A stretch of DNA of 64,000 nt from Desulfosporosinus orientis DSM 765 (lineage in GTDB: Bacteria > Bacillota > Desulfitobacteriia > Desulfitobacteriales > Desulfitobacteriaceae), in assembly GCF_000235605.1 (NCBI RefSeq), contig NC_016584.1, positions 3,702,001-3,766,000 of the forward strand. Direction: 5' to 3'. A program made the translations under genes and the position numbers. Of this stretch, positions 24,813 through 34,167 are shown in pieces. Each line of letters begins with the position of its first letter. Within the stretch, counting starts at the first letter, position 1. The notes beneath the pieces were generated by a model. That model was not told where the DNA came from. It saw only the letters and a list, made by a program, of their open reading frames with translations, and ran no database searches.

Positions 24813-27800
24813 TTAGGCAAAATTTTTAACGGATTGCCAGACAACATTTTGCTGATTCAGGACTTTTTGAAGGGCACTGGTCAACTCATCCTGATCAGAA
24901 ACCCAATAACTCCGATTTCCTTCCAGGACTTTCCTGGTATCTTCAAAATAGAAATAAACCGGCTGGCTGCCCGGATAACGTTGTAAGATTTTCAAGACGT
25001 TTTCCATGATGTCTGTGGATTCATGAGAAAATCTCAAAAAGAGCCGTTTCGGCAAAACCGCCTGAGGGGCATGATAAGCAGCAATTTTTTCATCCGGCAA
25101 AGAGCCGGAAGCTGCAACACTATTCTCTCCCCCACTATTCTCTCCTCCGGGCTTTAAATCTTCCAATTTGGTGATCTTTTCAGCAAAGATCTTCTTTTCG
25201 TCATCACGGATATTATACCGGCCAGTCACAACAATAACATCATCATTAGTTAAGCTGGCGGTTTGCGCGTAGACCCTGGGAAACACCAGGACTTCGATTC
25301 CCGCCGTTAAATCTTCCAGAACAAAGCTCGCCATCATCTCTCCCTTTTTGGTTACATTCTGCCGGAAACCTGTTACTAACCCGCCAAGAATAACTTTCTT
25401 CTCTTCGTCTCCTTCTAAACAAGTCAAAATGTCCGATGAGATAAAGTTTTTTAGGATCGGCAAAACCGACGAGAGAGGATGCCCGCTTAAATACAAACCC
25501 AAATATTCTTTTTCCATGTCCAAAATTTCTCGTTCACTTAAATCCGGAACTTGAGGAAGGACAGTCACTTCGTCCATTCCCTCATCAAAATCAAAAAGGG
25601 AGAACTGTCCGGAAAGTCTGTCTTTCTGCCGCCGCCCTGTGGACTCCAGTACTTGATCCATGACTTTCAAAGCCTGATTCCGTGAGCATAGGGAACTAAA
25701 AGCACCGGCACGTATTAAACTTTCCATAACACGCTTGTTTAAAACCTTTTGATCCACACGCAAGCAGAAATCATCCAGGGACTTAAAGATCCCCTCTTTC
25801 CTGGCCTCCAGAATCTTCTCCACAACGTTAACCCCTACATTGCGGATAGCTCCCAGTCCAAAGCGAATCGCTTGCTTCTCAATGGAAAAGCCCACTTGAC
25901 TGTACTGAACATCCGGCGGCAGGACCTCAATGCCGCTTAAGCGAGCATCTTGAATGTAGAAGGATATCTTATCCGACGAGCCCATAACCGTACTCAAAAG
26001 AGCCGCCATAAACTCCAAAGGATAATTAGCCTTTAAGTAGGCTGTCTGATAAGAAATTACAGCATAGGCCGTGGCGTGGCCTTTATTGAAGCCATATTCT
26101 GCGAATTTAGCCATTAAATCGAAGATTTCTTCCGCTTCTTTTAGGGTAAGACCCAGTCGCAGGGCTCCGGGAATAATCCATTCTCCGTTAGAGTCCTGAA
26201 GTCCATGGACAAAATTCTGACGTTCTTCCGCCATGATTTCCTTCTTCTTTTTCCCCATGGCTCGACGGAGCAAATCCGCTCGTCCCAGGGAATAGCCAGC
26301 CAAATCCCGAGCGATCTGCATGACTTGTTCCTGGTAGACAATCACTCCGTAGGTTGATTTCAGAATGGGTTCCAGCTTCGGATGCAGATATGTGATATTA
26401 CCCCCATGTTTTCGGCGCAGAAATTCCGGGATTTGCTCCATAGGACCCGGGCGGTACAAGGCGATAACAGCGATAATATCCTCAAAACAGGAAGGCTTCA
26501 GATCCTTTAAAATTCCCCGCATCCCGCCGCTTTCTAACTGAAAGATCCCCGTACTGTTTCCGGAAGACAGAAGCTCATAAGTCTTGGCATCATCCAGGGC
26601 TAAGGTGTGCAGATCCAGCTTAAAACCTTGAGTTTCCTCAATTCGCTGCACAGCCTCTTGAAGAATGGTTAAATTCCTTAATCCCAAAAAGTCCATTTTG
26701 AGGAGCCCGATTTCCTCCACAGTTTTCATGGGAAACTGGGTCATGACAAAATCCTCGGAGGTCCTCTGCAAAGGCAGGTAATTCACAAGAGAATCTTTGG
26801 AAATCACGATCCCGGCAGCATGAGTGGAAGCATGGCGGGGCATTCCTTCCAGGGACTTGGCTAAGGTGTAGAGCCGTTTGGTTTCCTCATCCTCATCAAT
26901 CAGGCGGGCTAAATCCGGAGATACTTCCAAGGCCTTTTCCAAGGTCATTCCCGGGTCAGAAGGAATTGCCTTAGCGACCTTATCCACCCGGTACAAAGGA
27001 ATGGCCATAACTCTGCCTACATCTCGGATAGCCGCTTTAGCTCCCATGGTTCCGAAGGTAATTATCTGGCATACTTTATCAGCACCGTATTTGTCCGTAA
27101 CATAGTGGATCACACGCTCCCGGCCTTCCGGGTCAAAATCTATGTCAATATCCGGCATGGAAACACGCTCCGGATTTAAGAAACGCTCAAAGAGCAAATC
27201 AAAGCGCATGGGCTCGACGGAGGTTATCCCTAATAAGTAAGCCACCATACTTGCCGCAGCTGATCCCCGTCCTGGCCCTACAGCCACACCATTGGCTCTG
27301 GCATAACGGCAAAAGTCGGCAACAATTAAAAAGTAGCCGGAGAAACCTGTTTGGAAAATAACTCGAAGCTCATACTCTAATCGTTCTTGTTCTTTGGCCG
27401 TCATTTGAGGATAAAAATGGGGAAAAGCCTTGCGGCATTCTGCTTCAAGGAAACTATCCAAGGTATAACCTGCCGGAACATCAAACACCGGCAAATAATT
27501 TTCTCCAAACTGGAAATCCAACTGACAGCGCTGAGCAATCTGTTGGGTATTAGTCAGCAGCTCAGGATGCTCCCCAAAGAGCAGCGCCATTTCCTGTTCA
27601 GATTTCAGGAAAAACTCCTGGCTGGAAAAACGCATTCTGGAAGCATCCTCCAAAGTTTTACCTGTTTGAATACAGAGCAGTGCATCTTGAACAAAAGCAT
27701 CCTCACGCTGAACATAGTGGACGTCATTGGTCGCCACCATGGGAATTCCTGTGCGCTCATGAACCTTCCACATGCCGGCATTCACTTCCCTCTGTTCTTC

Positions 27801-28364
27801 CAGCCCATGATCCTGGACTTCCAAAAAGAAATTTCCCTTCCCAAAAATATCTTCATACTCACGAGCCTTCTCAACAGCCATATCCAATTGATCATGAACT
27901 AAGTGATCCGAGACCTCCCCTGCTAAACAGGCACTCAAGGCAATAAGACCTTGAGAATGCTTGCGAAGGATTTCTTTATCCACTCGAGGCTTATAATAGA
28001 AGCCTTCGATATGAGCCATGGAAACCAGGCGAATCAAGTTGCGATATCCTTGTTCATTCTCAGCCAGCAAGACTAAGTGAAAATTCGCGTCGTCCTTTCC
28101 TGCAGCCTTGTCTGTCCTCTTATGAGGAGCGACATAAACTTCACAGCCAATAATCGGTTTGATTCCTGCCTGGCGACAAGCCTTATAGAAATCAATGACT
28201 CCATACATGACTCCATGGTCGGTGATCGCCAAAGCCGGCATGTTTAAATCTGCGGCACGCTGAACTAAACTCTTAATTCGAGCCGCTCCGTCCAGCAGAC
28301 TATACTCCGTATGATTGTGAAGGTGAACAAAGCCACAGGTTTCTTTAGGGGTATCCGCCATCAT
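24813..28364 (-). CDS. dnaE: DNA polymerase III alpha subunit, DnaE type
   Basis: 1183 residues. The N-terminal PHP domain has 'FVHLHNHTEYSLLDGAARI' and 'ALAITDHGVMYG'. The catalytic palm has 'PDIDIDFDPEGRERVIHYV' and 'GRGSAAASMVAYLL'. The helix-hairpin-helix and C-terminal OB fold ('VILGGLVTGFRQNVTKKGE') follow. It is the DnaE rather than the PolC form. In Firmicutes that carry both, DnaE extends lagging-strand primers; whether PolC exists here cannot be seen. Either of two adjacent ATGs may start it. Confidence 0.96.
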   Translation of the reverse strand: MMADTPKETCGFVHLHNHTEYSLLDGAARIKSLVQRAADLNMPALAITDHGVMYGVIDFYKACRQAGIKPIIGCEVYVAPHKRTDKAAGKDDANFHLVLLAENEQGYRNLIRLVSMAHIEGFYYKPRVDKEILRKHSQGLIALSACLAGEVSDHLVHDQLDMAVEKAREYEDIFGKGNFFLEVQDHGLEEQREVNAGMWKVHERTGIPMVATNDVHYVQREDAFVQDALLCIQTGKTLEDASRMRFSSQEFFLKSEQEMALLFGEHPELLTNTQQIAQRCQLDFQFGENYLPVFDVPAGYTLDSFLEAECRKAFPHFYPQMTAKEQERLEYELRVIFQTGFSGYFLIVADFCRYARANGVAVGPGRGSAAASMVAYLLGITSVEPMRFDLLFERFLNPERVSMPDIDIDFDPEGRERVIHYVTDKYGADKVCQIITFGTMGAKAAIRDVGRVMAIPLYRVDKVAKAIPSDPGMTLEKALEVSPDLARLIDEDEETKRLYTLAKSLEGMPRHASTHAAGIVISKDSLVNYLPLQRTSEDFVMTQFPMKTVEEIGLLKMDFLGLRNLTILQEAVQRIEETQGFKLDLHTLALDDAKTYELLSSGNSTGIFQLESGGMRGILKDLKPSCFEDIIAVIALYRPGPMEQIPEFLRRKHGGNITYLHPKLEPILKSTYGVIVYQEQVMQIARDLAGYSLGRADLLRRAMGKKKKEIMAEERQNFVHGLQDSNGEWIIPGALRLGLTLKEAEEIFDLMAKFAEYGFNKGHATAYAVISYQTAYLKANYPLEFMAALLSTVMGSSDKISFYIQDARLSGIEVLPPDVQYSQVGFSIEKQAIRFGLGAIRNVGVNVVEKILEARKEGIFKSLDDFCLRVDQKVLNKRVMESLIRAGAFSSLCSRNQALKVMDQVLESTGRRQKDRLSGQFSLFDFDEGMDEVTVLPQVPDLSEREILDMEKEYLGLYLSGHPLSSVLPILKNFISSDILTCLEGDEEKKVILGGLVTGFRQNVTKKGEMMASFVLEDLTAGIEVLVFPRVYAQTASLTNDDVIVVTGRYNIRDDEKKIFAEKITKLEDLKPGGENSGGENSVAASGSLPDEKIAAYHAPQAVLPKRLFLRFSHESTDIMENVLKILQRYPGSQPVYFYFEDTRKVLEGNRSYWVSDQDELTSALQKVLNQQNVVWQSVKNFA

Positions 28365-28385
28365 CGTTCACCTTCCTTCTTGAAA

Positions 28386-28416
28386 AACCCCCTCCATCCA
28401 TAACGATGAGGGGGTT
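28386..28416 (-). terminator. Terminator of the CBS/DRTGG gene
   Basis: AACCCCCTC pairs with GAGGGGGTT, followed on the minus strand by TTTTCAA. It lies 22 bp past the stop and separates the upstream gene from dnaE. Confidence 0.75.
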
Positions 28417-28437
28417 CTTTCTGCCGCATCAATCCCC

Positions 28438-29778
28438 TTAATGGGCTGCATCACTCACTAATTTTTTATCGCCAATTCGGGCTGTCATCAGACCCTTGGC
28501 AACTAACTCATTATTCGCTGTTACTTCGACTTCAATGTTGCAGTGTTTTTTAGCAACAAGCAGCAGCTTTGCCGTAACCATGATTTCCGTTCCCACGGCA
28601 ATGGGCTGCAGCTGGTAGAGAGTAAAATTCTCGGTAATGGCATTGAGCCGGTATTTCTTGCGCAAAGCAATATACCCAGCCATATTCATAACCGTTACGA
28701 TCACTCCGCAGCTTGCCGAACCGTAGTCATCACTCATAGCCTTGGTAATTTCCCCTTCAATGGTGAGATGTTCCGCTTCTTCCACGAAGCGAAAACCGCT
28801 CAAGACCAGATTGTCCACAGTTTCACCAAATTGAGGTTGTTTCTGAACTTGCTGGTAAGCTTCAATCACATCCTGCAAGCTAAGAATGCCTATTAATTTT
28901 CCTTCTTCGGCAACCACAGCGATTTCCCAACCCTCCCAAACCATGATTCGGGAAACATGAGTTACCGGGTCATCTTTGCCCACTATAAAAGGATTGGCAT
29001 TCATTACCTCTACAATCGGTGTATGAAGATCTACTCCTGCTACATCTACAGCGGAGACTATACCCACAAGGGTCATATCCTCCTCGACGACCGGAAACCG
29101 GCTATGGTCAGTATCATGGGAAAGTTTTCTCCAATCATCCACCGTCGCGTCAATGGTTAAATAGCTTACATCGTTGACCATAATATCTTCTACCAAGATA
29201 AGCTCTTTCTGAATTAAGCGGTCATAGAGAGCTCGATTAATCATGGAGGTAACTGCAAAGGTATCATAGGGAGACTGGATAATCACCAATTCATTTTTCT
29301 TTGCAAGAGCTACGACCTCTTCATCAGGTTCAAAGCCGCCGGTAATTAACAGTGACACATGACTATTTAAGGCAGCCATCTGAACATCGCGACGGTTCCC
29401 TAAAATACACAAAGATCCTGCTTCTAAATAGCGAATCACCGTGTTTAACTCCATTGCAGCAATAACGAATTTAGTTGGGGAGCGATCGAGATGCTCAAAG
29501 CCACAGATTACCACTCCTTCAGCAATCTGTGATACCTCACGCAAGGTCAGGTCCTCAATTTGCCGCTCTTTAACCCCTTCAATCCGAATCGTTCCAACCT
29601 TAGGAATCGAACTTACAAACCCTTTGGCTTCAGCTTCTTTAATAGCTCGATAGGCTGTTCCTTCACTAACGTCTAATTCTTTAGCAATGAAGCGAACAGA
29701 AACTTTACTGCCAATTGCAAGATTTTCAATAAAGGTTAAAATTTGTTGATGCTTTGTCAACGATACTACGCTCCCCAC
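28438..29778 (-). CDS. HTH-DRTGG-CBS-hotdog protein (YtoI-like)
   Basis: 446 residues with four modules. An N-terminal winged HTH ('LDVSEGTAYRAIKEAEAKGF', about residues 30-60) is followed by a DRTGG domain (about 75-185), a tandem CBS pair (about 195-315; 'RFPVVEEDMTLVGIVSAVDVA', 'AVVAEEGKLIGILSLQDVIE') and a C-terminal hotdog thioesterase-like domain (about 330-435). This is the layout of B. subtilis YtoI. It probably senses a nucleotide through the CBS/DRTGG part; the target is unknown. Confidence 0.88.
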   Translation of the reverse strand: MGSVVSLTKHQQILTFIENLAIGSKVSVRFIAKELDVSEGTAYRAIKEAEAKGFVSSIPKVGTIRIEGVKERQIEDLTLREVSQIAEGVVICGFEHLDRSPTKFVIAAMELNTVIRYLEAGSLCILGNRRDVQMAALNSHVSLLITGGFEPDEEVVALAKKNELVIIQSPYDTFAVTSMINRALYDRLIQKELILVEDIMVNDVSYLTIDATVDDWRKLSHDTDHSRFPVVEEDMTLVGIVSAVDVAGVDLHTPIVEVMNANPFIVGKDDPVTHVSRIMVWEGWEIAVVAEEGKLIGILSLQDVIEAYQQVQKQPQFGETVDNLVLSGFRFVEEAEHLTIEGEITKAMSDDYGSASCGVIVTVMNMAGYIALRKKYRLNAITENFTLYQLQPIAVGTEIMVTAKLLLVAKKHCNIEVEVTANNELVAKGLMTARIGDKKLVSDAAH

Positions 29779-29838
29779 TATTACTATATCGGAGTATTAT
29801 TATATCACATGATTTTGTATTCAACTACATTTATGAAA

Positions 29839-30024
29839 CTAGCTGTCCTTTCTCCGTCTTTGAGTCATAAGCCCTCCAATTCTTCCCGCATCTTTAGCGC
29901 TCAAGGAGTGCCATCCTTTTTGGTTGATCTGTTCCAACAGACCTAACTCTGCTGCAATTTCCATCTTCAGCGGTTCTAACGGATCTATCCGTTTTACCTT
30001 TACCTTTGCTTTTTTCGGCTTCAT
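29839..30024 (-). CDS. Alpha/beta-type small acid-soluble spore protein family member
   Basis: 61 residues with a basic start, then 'LKMEIAAELGLLEQINQKGW' and 'LSAKDAGRIGGLMTQRRR', the two conserved SASP helices that wrap spore DNA; the GPR cleavage-like E-[IL]-A-x-E-L-G is visible. It is shorter and more basic at the N-terminus than a major SASP, so probably a minor one. AGGGGGAG lies 9 nt before ATG. The 46-residue cysteine protein upstream ends 2 bp before this start. It shows the organism forms endospores. Confidence 0.82.
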   Translation of the reverse strand: MKPKKAKVKVKRIDPLEPLKMEIAAELGLLEQINQKGWHSLSAKDAGRIGGLMTQRRRKDS

Positions 30025-30026
30025 AA

Positions 30027-30167
30027 CTAGATTCTCCCCCTGCTCATGAGATTAAGATCTTCCTCATAATGCGGGCAATTTGGTCCACGTTCACCAATAA
30101 TGTGTTCCAAACGGCATCGTCCTTCAATCCCATAAAGACAGCGAAGTGCACATTGTTTTCTATTCAT
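30027..30167 (-). CDS. Small four-cysteine protein coupled to the SASP gene
   Basis: 46 residues: 'MNRKQCALRCLYGIEGRCRL' then 'GPNCPHYEEDLNLM'. The cysteines (CxxxC, C, C) plus His could bind a metal. AAGGGAG sits 9 nt before ATG 30167; an in-frame ATG at 30176 is too close to that site. TAG is 2 bp before the SASP start, so translation is probably coupled. No function known to me. Confidence 0.6.
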   Translation of the reverse strand: MNRKQCALRCLYGIEGRCRLEHIIGERGPNCPHYEEDLNLMSRGRI

Positions 30168-30231
30168 TCCATTCATCTCCCTTAAGCTAAAAGATTATCT
30201 CCTCTAGATTAAGTTTGACCATTTCTGCATA

Positions 30232-30265
30232 AAAATATCCCACTTGAAAACAAGCAGGATATTTT
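30232..30265 (-). terminator. Terminator after the UPF0173 hydrolase gene
   Basis: AAAATATCC pairs with GGATATTTT and an inner CTTG pairs with CAAG. It is about 35 bp past the hydrolase stop, with T's on both sides. Confidence 0.65.
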
Positions 30266-30299
30266 AACTAGATCGAAAACATAATATTTTGCAGACTTT

Positions 30300-30995
30300 T
30301 TAAATTTCGTAGGATTCGCCAGGTTTAAGAGCCTTGCCGGAGCTTTCCGGAACCCGGCGCTGCAGGAGATGCAGAAATTCTCCTACATCCTGAGCAATCA
30401 CCGGAAACGTATTGTAATGCATGGGGATGACCATTTTGGGACGTAATAATTGAGAAGCATGAACCGCCTCTTCAACCCCCATAACGAAATTATCCCCGAT
30501 GGGCAGCATGGCAACTTCGATAGGATAGCGCCGGCCAATCAGTTCCATATCTCCGAAGAGACCTGTATCTCCCGCATGATAAAGCCATTTGCCTTCTATT
30601 TGTATTAAAAAGCCGCAAGCCAGGCCCCCATAGATCATATCCCCCTCGGGATTTTCTATCCCTGATCCATGAAAAGCTTGGGTAAGTTTAACCCAGCCAA
30701 AGGGAAACTCATGTTTGCCGCCGATGTGCATGGCATGAGCCTTAGCACCCCTTCTCTGACAGTAATTTGCCAGTTCAAAAACAGCAATAATTGGTGCTCC
30801 CGTCTGTTTTGACAGACGTATGGCGTCACCCAAGTGATCGGCATGCCCATGAGTTACAAGTATCCCATCTAAATAGGTGAAATCTTCAGGCTTAGCCGTA
30901 GCGCTTGGATTGCCGGTTAAAAAAGGATCAATAAGAATTCTGCCTGCTTCCCACTCAATTTCGAAGCAGGCATGTCCATGGAAATGAATACGCAT
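30300..30995 (-). CDS. Metal-dependent hydrolase, UPF0173 (YtkL-like)
   Basis: 231 residues, metallo-beta-lactamase fold. Metal ligands are visible in 'FHGHACFEIE', the 'VTHGHADHLGDAI' motif, 'LYHAGDTGLFGDM' and 'IPMHYNTFPVI'. Cytoplasmic; the substrate is unknown. ATG has AGGAGGG. It ends a short run with the GH18 and tagO-like genes. Confidence 0.92.
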   Translation of the reverse strand: MRIHFHGHACFEIEWEAGRILIDPFLTGNPSATAKPEDFTYLDGILVTHGHADHLGDAIRLSKQTGAPIIAVFELANYCQRRGAKAHAMHIGGKHEFPFGWVKLTQAFHGSGIENPEGDMIYGGLACGFLIQIEGKWLYHAGDTGLFGDMELIGRRYPIEVAMLPIGDNFVMGVEEAVHASQLLRPKMVIPMHYNTFPVIAQDVGEFLHLLQRRVPESSGKALKPGESYEI

Positions 30996-31020
30996 ACTTT
31001 TTAAAACCCTCCTGTTATCA

Positions 31021-31974
31021 TTAGGCTTTATTAGCTTGAAGCACTTCCCAAAAACGAGGATAGCTAAGGTTCATTTCCCAAATGGCCACACCACGTATGC
31101 CCTTTTGCTTGGCAAGCTGAAGTTTTTCCCTTAAACTCCTCAGATCTTCAAAATATACTGTATGACGAACTCCTCTGGTCTCATAATGGAAATAGGTACT
31201 GCGCTGCTTGGCATCCCATTGTAAAGGGGCTCCGTATCTCCGAGCCAGCTCATTTGCCCGCTGATAGCCAATAACTTTTCCTTTGCCGCCCACAGGCCAG
31301 TCATACCCGTATAAAGGTATTCCCATAAAAATCCTTTCCCGGGGAATATTAGCGATGGCATAATCCAACACTTGAGCTACCCATGGCAGGGAGGCTACCG
31401 ACCCAGGCTCACTATCTGCCCAATGTTCTTCGTAAGTCATGATAATAACCTCATCCACTGCCCGGCCAATGGTTTTAAAATCAAAGGATCCCTTCCATGG
31501 ATCCTGAGGCTCATCCGCAGTTTTAGCCGGAACATCAATGGAAACCAAAAAATTGGCTTGCCGGAACATCAGCGACCAGTTTTGGATAAGCTGACTGAAA
31601 AGGGCCCGATCTGCCGGCGCCGTTTTCTCCAGGTCCAGATTAACTCCGTCCAATCGATACTCAACTAGAATATCACGTATGTTTCGCCAAACAAGGTTGG
31701 AAAAGTCTTGATCTCTCACGAGCCTTGCCATGAGAGTGGATGAAAACTTGCCCTGCCGCGTTAAATTGCTGATTACTAAAAAAACCTTAATCCCCATAGC
31801 ATGAGCTTCATCAATTACCTTCCGGCCGGGGCGTCCCTGAATGGAACCATCATTCTGAATAGAAACCTCAAACATTGCTAACTGCTGAATAGTATGACCG
31901 TACTGTTTTAAATACGGGTAACCTTTTGTCTGATCAGTTAAGCCATTATAAAAGGCAAATACGTTTAATGGCAT
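31021..31974 (-). CDS. GH18 glycoside hydrolase of the spore/cell-wall type
   Basis: 317 residues covering one TIM barrel, with no signal peptide and no LysM repeats. The catalytic motif 'YRLDGVNLDLEKT' retains the terminal Glu. 'IIMTYEEHWADSEPGSVASL' and 'PRERIFMGIPLYGYDW' are characteristic of YdhD/YaaH-type spore hydrolases acting on peptidoglycan. Lack of a signal peptide would suit mother-cell expression and delivery to the spore coat. AAAGGGGG precedes ATG. Confidence 0.88.
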   Translation of the reverse strand: MPLNVFAFYNGLTDQTKGYPYLKQYGHTIQQLAMFEVSIQNDGSIQGRPGRKVIDEAHAMGIKVFLVISNLTRQGKFSSTLMARLVRDQDFSNLVWRNIRDILVEYRLDGVNLDLEKTAPADRALFSQLIQNWSLMFRQANFLVSIDVPAKTADEPQDPWKGSFDFKTIGRAVDEVIIMTYEEHWADSEPGSVASLPWVAQVLDYAIANIPRERIFMGIPLYGYDWPVGGKGKVIGYQRANELARRYGAPLQWDAKQRSTYFHYETRGVRHTVYFEDLRSLREKLQLAKQKGIRGVAIWEMNLSYPRFWEVLQANKA

Positions 31975-32024
31975 ACTTATACCCCCTTTCCGACCATCAT
32001 ATGCATGGCAGGAAAAAGAGGTGT

Positions 32025-33077
32025 TTACTTTGAATGGCGCCGCCCAAATACCACAAGCTTTTCAGTCCTGCGCATCAGGATGGTAATTAAAAGAGCAAAA
32101 GCCACAGACAGAATCACAACGGCACCAATCCAAAATCCTTTTGCCCCCAGTACAGCAGCCAGCCCAAAGCAAGCACTGATGCCGTACATCACCAAAACCG
32201 CTTGCCGCTGTGTATAGCCGGCATCCAGCAAGCGGTGGTGTAAATGTCCCCGGTCAGCCATGGCTATGGACTGGCCGCGAAGCTTACGGCGAATAATAGC
32301 AAAAGTTAGGTCGGTGACCGGCATACCCAAAACCAAGAGGGGAAAGACTAATCCCAAAATAGTAGCGGTTTTGAGGAGACCCATAATGGAAACTCCGCCG
32401 ATAATGTAGCCAAGGAACATACTCCCTGAATCCCCCATGAAAACCCGAGCCGGAGGAAAATTAAAAAACAGAAACCCCAGTAGTGCACCGGCTAACGCTA
32501 AAGTAAGATTAGCCGCAGGTACTTGGTTAATTCCGTTAGCGGACCAAAAGAGCAGGAGGGCCACCATAAAGCAAATCCCCCCAGCCAAACCGTCCATACC
32601 GTCGGAAACATTCACAGTGTTCACCAGGCCAACCACCCAAAAGAGCATGAGCAGCAAGCCAACAGCAGTTAACCCCATGTTTTTGAAAACGATGGGATAA
32701 TCCAAAAAAGGCAGAGATATAAAATTCATTGAAAAACCATAAGCAATCAGCACTGCTGCCGCAGCGATCTGCCAATACAGTTTATACAAAGGGCGAATTT
32801 CATGAATATCGTCCCAAACACCTACTGCCAGAATAATGGTGCTGCCAATAAATAATCCCCAGGTATTTTTATCCCACACTTGGGTGACAAAGGCCGACAG
32901 CCAAAAAGCCGCATAAATAGCCAAGCCGCCTAGCCGGGGGATTGGCCGGCTGTGAATATGCCGCCCGCCTGGGTAAGCGATAGCCCCCCAGATCTTCGCT
33001 AACTTCATGGAAATAGGTGTAGCAATTACGGCTATCACTAACGCTAAAAGAAAGGTCAAACCATAGCCCTTCATCAT
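32025..33077 (-). CDS. tagO: Undecaprenyl-phosphate GlcNAc-1-phosphate transferase (TagO/WecA-like)
   Basis: Integral membrane enzyme that starts wall polymer synthesis by moving GlcNAc-1-P to undecaprenyl phosphate. 350 residues, 10-11 helices. Catalytic aspartates are in 'GVWDDIHEIRPLYKLYWQI' and 'NTVNVSDGMDGLAGGICF', and 'RVFMGDSGSMFLGYIIGGV' is typical. The sugar-binding 'DRGHLHHRLLDAGYTQRQA' loop is present. It would supply the carrier for surface glycans, linking it to the glycosylation operon by theme. Weak ribosome binding site. Confidence 0.92.
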   Translation of the reverse strand: MMKGYGLTFLLALVIAVIATPISMKLAKIWGAIAYPGGRHIHSRPIPRLGGLAIYAAFWLSAFVTQVWDKNTWGLFIGSTIILAVGVWDDIHEIRPLYKLYWQIAAAAVLIAYGFSMNFISLPFLDYPIVFKNMGLTAVGLLLMLFWVVGLVNTVNVSDGMDGLAGGICFMVALLLFWSANGINQVPAANLTLALAGALLGFLFFNFPPARVFMGDSGSMFLGYIIGGVSIMGLLKTATILGLVFPLLVLGMPVTDLTFAIIRRKLRGQSIAMADRGHLHHRLLDAGYTQRQAVLVMYGISACFGLAAVLGAKGFWIGAVVILSVAFALLITILMRRTEKLVVFGRRHSK

Positions 33078-33121
33078 GATTGTTCTTCAACCGCCTTTAC
33101 TTCCCGTTTCTTCCTTCCCTT

Positions 33122-33592
33122 CTAAACCAGATCCGGAAAACCCCACTGCCGAAGTACTTCATAGACTACCACTGCCACGGAATTTGATAAATTCAAAGAA
33201 CGGGCACCGCTGCGCATCGGCAGCCTGATGGTTGTCTCCGGATAACGTCCAAGGATTTCAGGTGCGAGTCCTTTCGTTTCTTTCCCAAAAAGTAAGTACC
33301 CGCCCTCTTCATAAGAAACATCTGTATAAGATCGTCCACCTTTAGTGGTCGCTAAGTAACGAGGACCTACAGGATTTTTCTCTTCAAACTCGGCGAAATT
33401 TTCGTAAACATAAATATCAAGAAGATGCCAGTAATCTAATCCGGCACGCTTAAGTTGTTTGTCATCGATGCTGAAACCTAAAGGTTTAACCAAATGCAGG
33501 GTGGCTCCTGTAGCAGCGCAAAGCCGCGCTACGTTCCCTGTATTAGGCGGGATTTCAGGCTCTACCATGACAATATTCAGTTGCTTGCTCAA
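33122..33592 (-). CDS. trmL: tRNA (cytidine(34)-2'-O)-methyltransferase
   Basis: SpoU-type trefoil-knot enzyme that methylates the wobble base of tRNA-Leu. 156 residues from a TTG start at 33592, which has AAAGGAG upstream; the frame is open to 33691 but family alignment begins at 'LNIVMVEPEIPPNTGNVARL'. SAM-site motifs 'YLLFGKETKGLAPEI' and 'IRLPMRSGARSLNLSNSVAVVVYEVLRQ' are intact. A tRNA-Leu gene lies in the same window, not adjacent. Confidence 0.93.
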   Translation of the reverse strand: MSKQLNIVMVEPEIPPNTGNVARLCAATGATLHLVKPLGFSIDDKQLKRAGLDYWHLLDIYVYENFAEFEEKNPVGPRYLATTKGGRSYTDVSYEEGGYLLFGKETKGLAPEILGRYPETTIRLPMRSGARSLNLSNSVAVVVYEVLRQWGFPDLV

Positions 33593-33608
33593 AAATATAG
33601 TTCTCCTT

Positions 33609-33824
33609 TCAATGACAGCCTGAACAATTTCCGCTGCACCCCGGTGCACAGTTTCCTCCCCCGTTGCCACCAGATACTCCGAGACTGGCAAATCCGGAGA
33701 TAAGCCGTTTAAGCCCTAAAGCCCCACACTCTTTGCAGGAGAGCTCATCCCCCTTTTCCCCCATTTTACACAATTCTGTCGTTACACTTCCACAGCGAGG
33801 ACATTTAAATTCATACATCGGCAT
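33609..33824 (-). CDS. FmdB-family zinc ribbon protein
   Basis: 71 residues: 'MPMYEFKCPRCGSVTTEL' and 'LSCKECGALGLKRLISGFAS' form the CxxC/CxxC FmdB zinc ribbon. The tail is Gly/Cys rich ('CAPGCSGNCSGCH') and could bind extra metal. GGGAGG is 9 nt before ATG 33824. It precedes trmL in the same direction. Regulatory function unproven. Confidence 0.88.
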   Translation of the reverse strand: MPMYEFKCPRCGSVTTELCKMGEKGDELSCKECGALGLKRLISGFASLGVSGGNGGGNCAPGCSGNCSGCH

Positions 33825-34167
33825 AGAATGACGCCTCCCAGTCAACAAAAGTTCCAAAAAACTTTCCAAACTATTATAACCTGAAATTCTGACAAACCCA
33901 AACTAAATTCTATAGAAAAGATCATTAAAAACTCTTTATTGGCTGTGAATCGAGATTAATGAAATTTCCTTCATATATATATCATACCCATTTATTCATG
34001 TTTTTCAGTATCAATTCAGATTTTACAGTAAATTTCGGACGGCAGCTATAAATTCCTGAAAAAGAGGAAATTTTCATTAGATATTCTGTATACTTAAAGG
34101 AAAACCCTAGATGTTTCCTCTTGTTTTTGGTAAAGTTAATAGCAACTTCATAAGGAGGAATTTTATC

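Noticed and set aside
24267-24986. Long plus-strand ORF (239 codons) opposite coaD and dnaE
   Set aside because: Fully antisense to two well-supported genes, spans their junction and has no protein-like motif.
27387-27902. Plus-strand ORF of 171 codons opposite dnaE
   Set aside because: Shadow of the dnaE reading frame with no ribosome binding site or domain.
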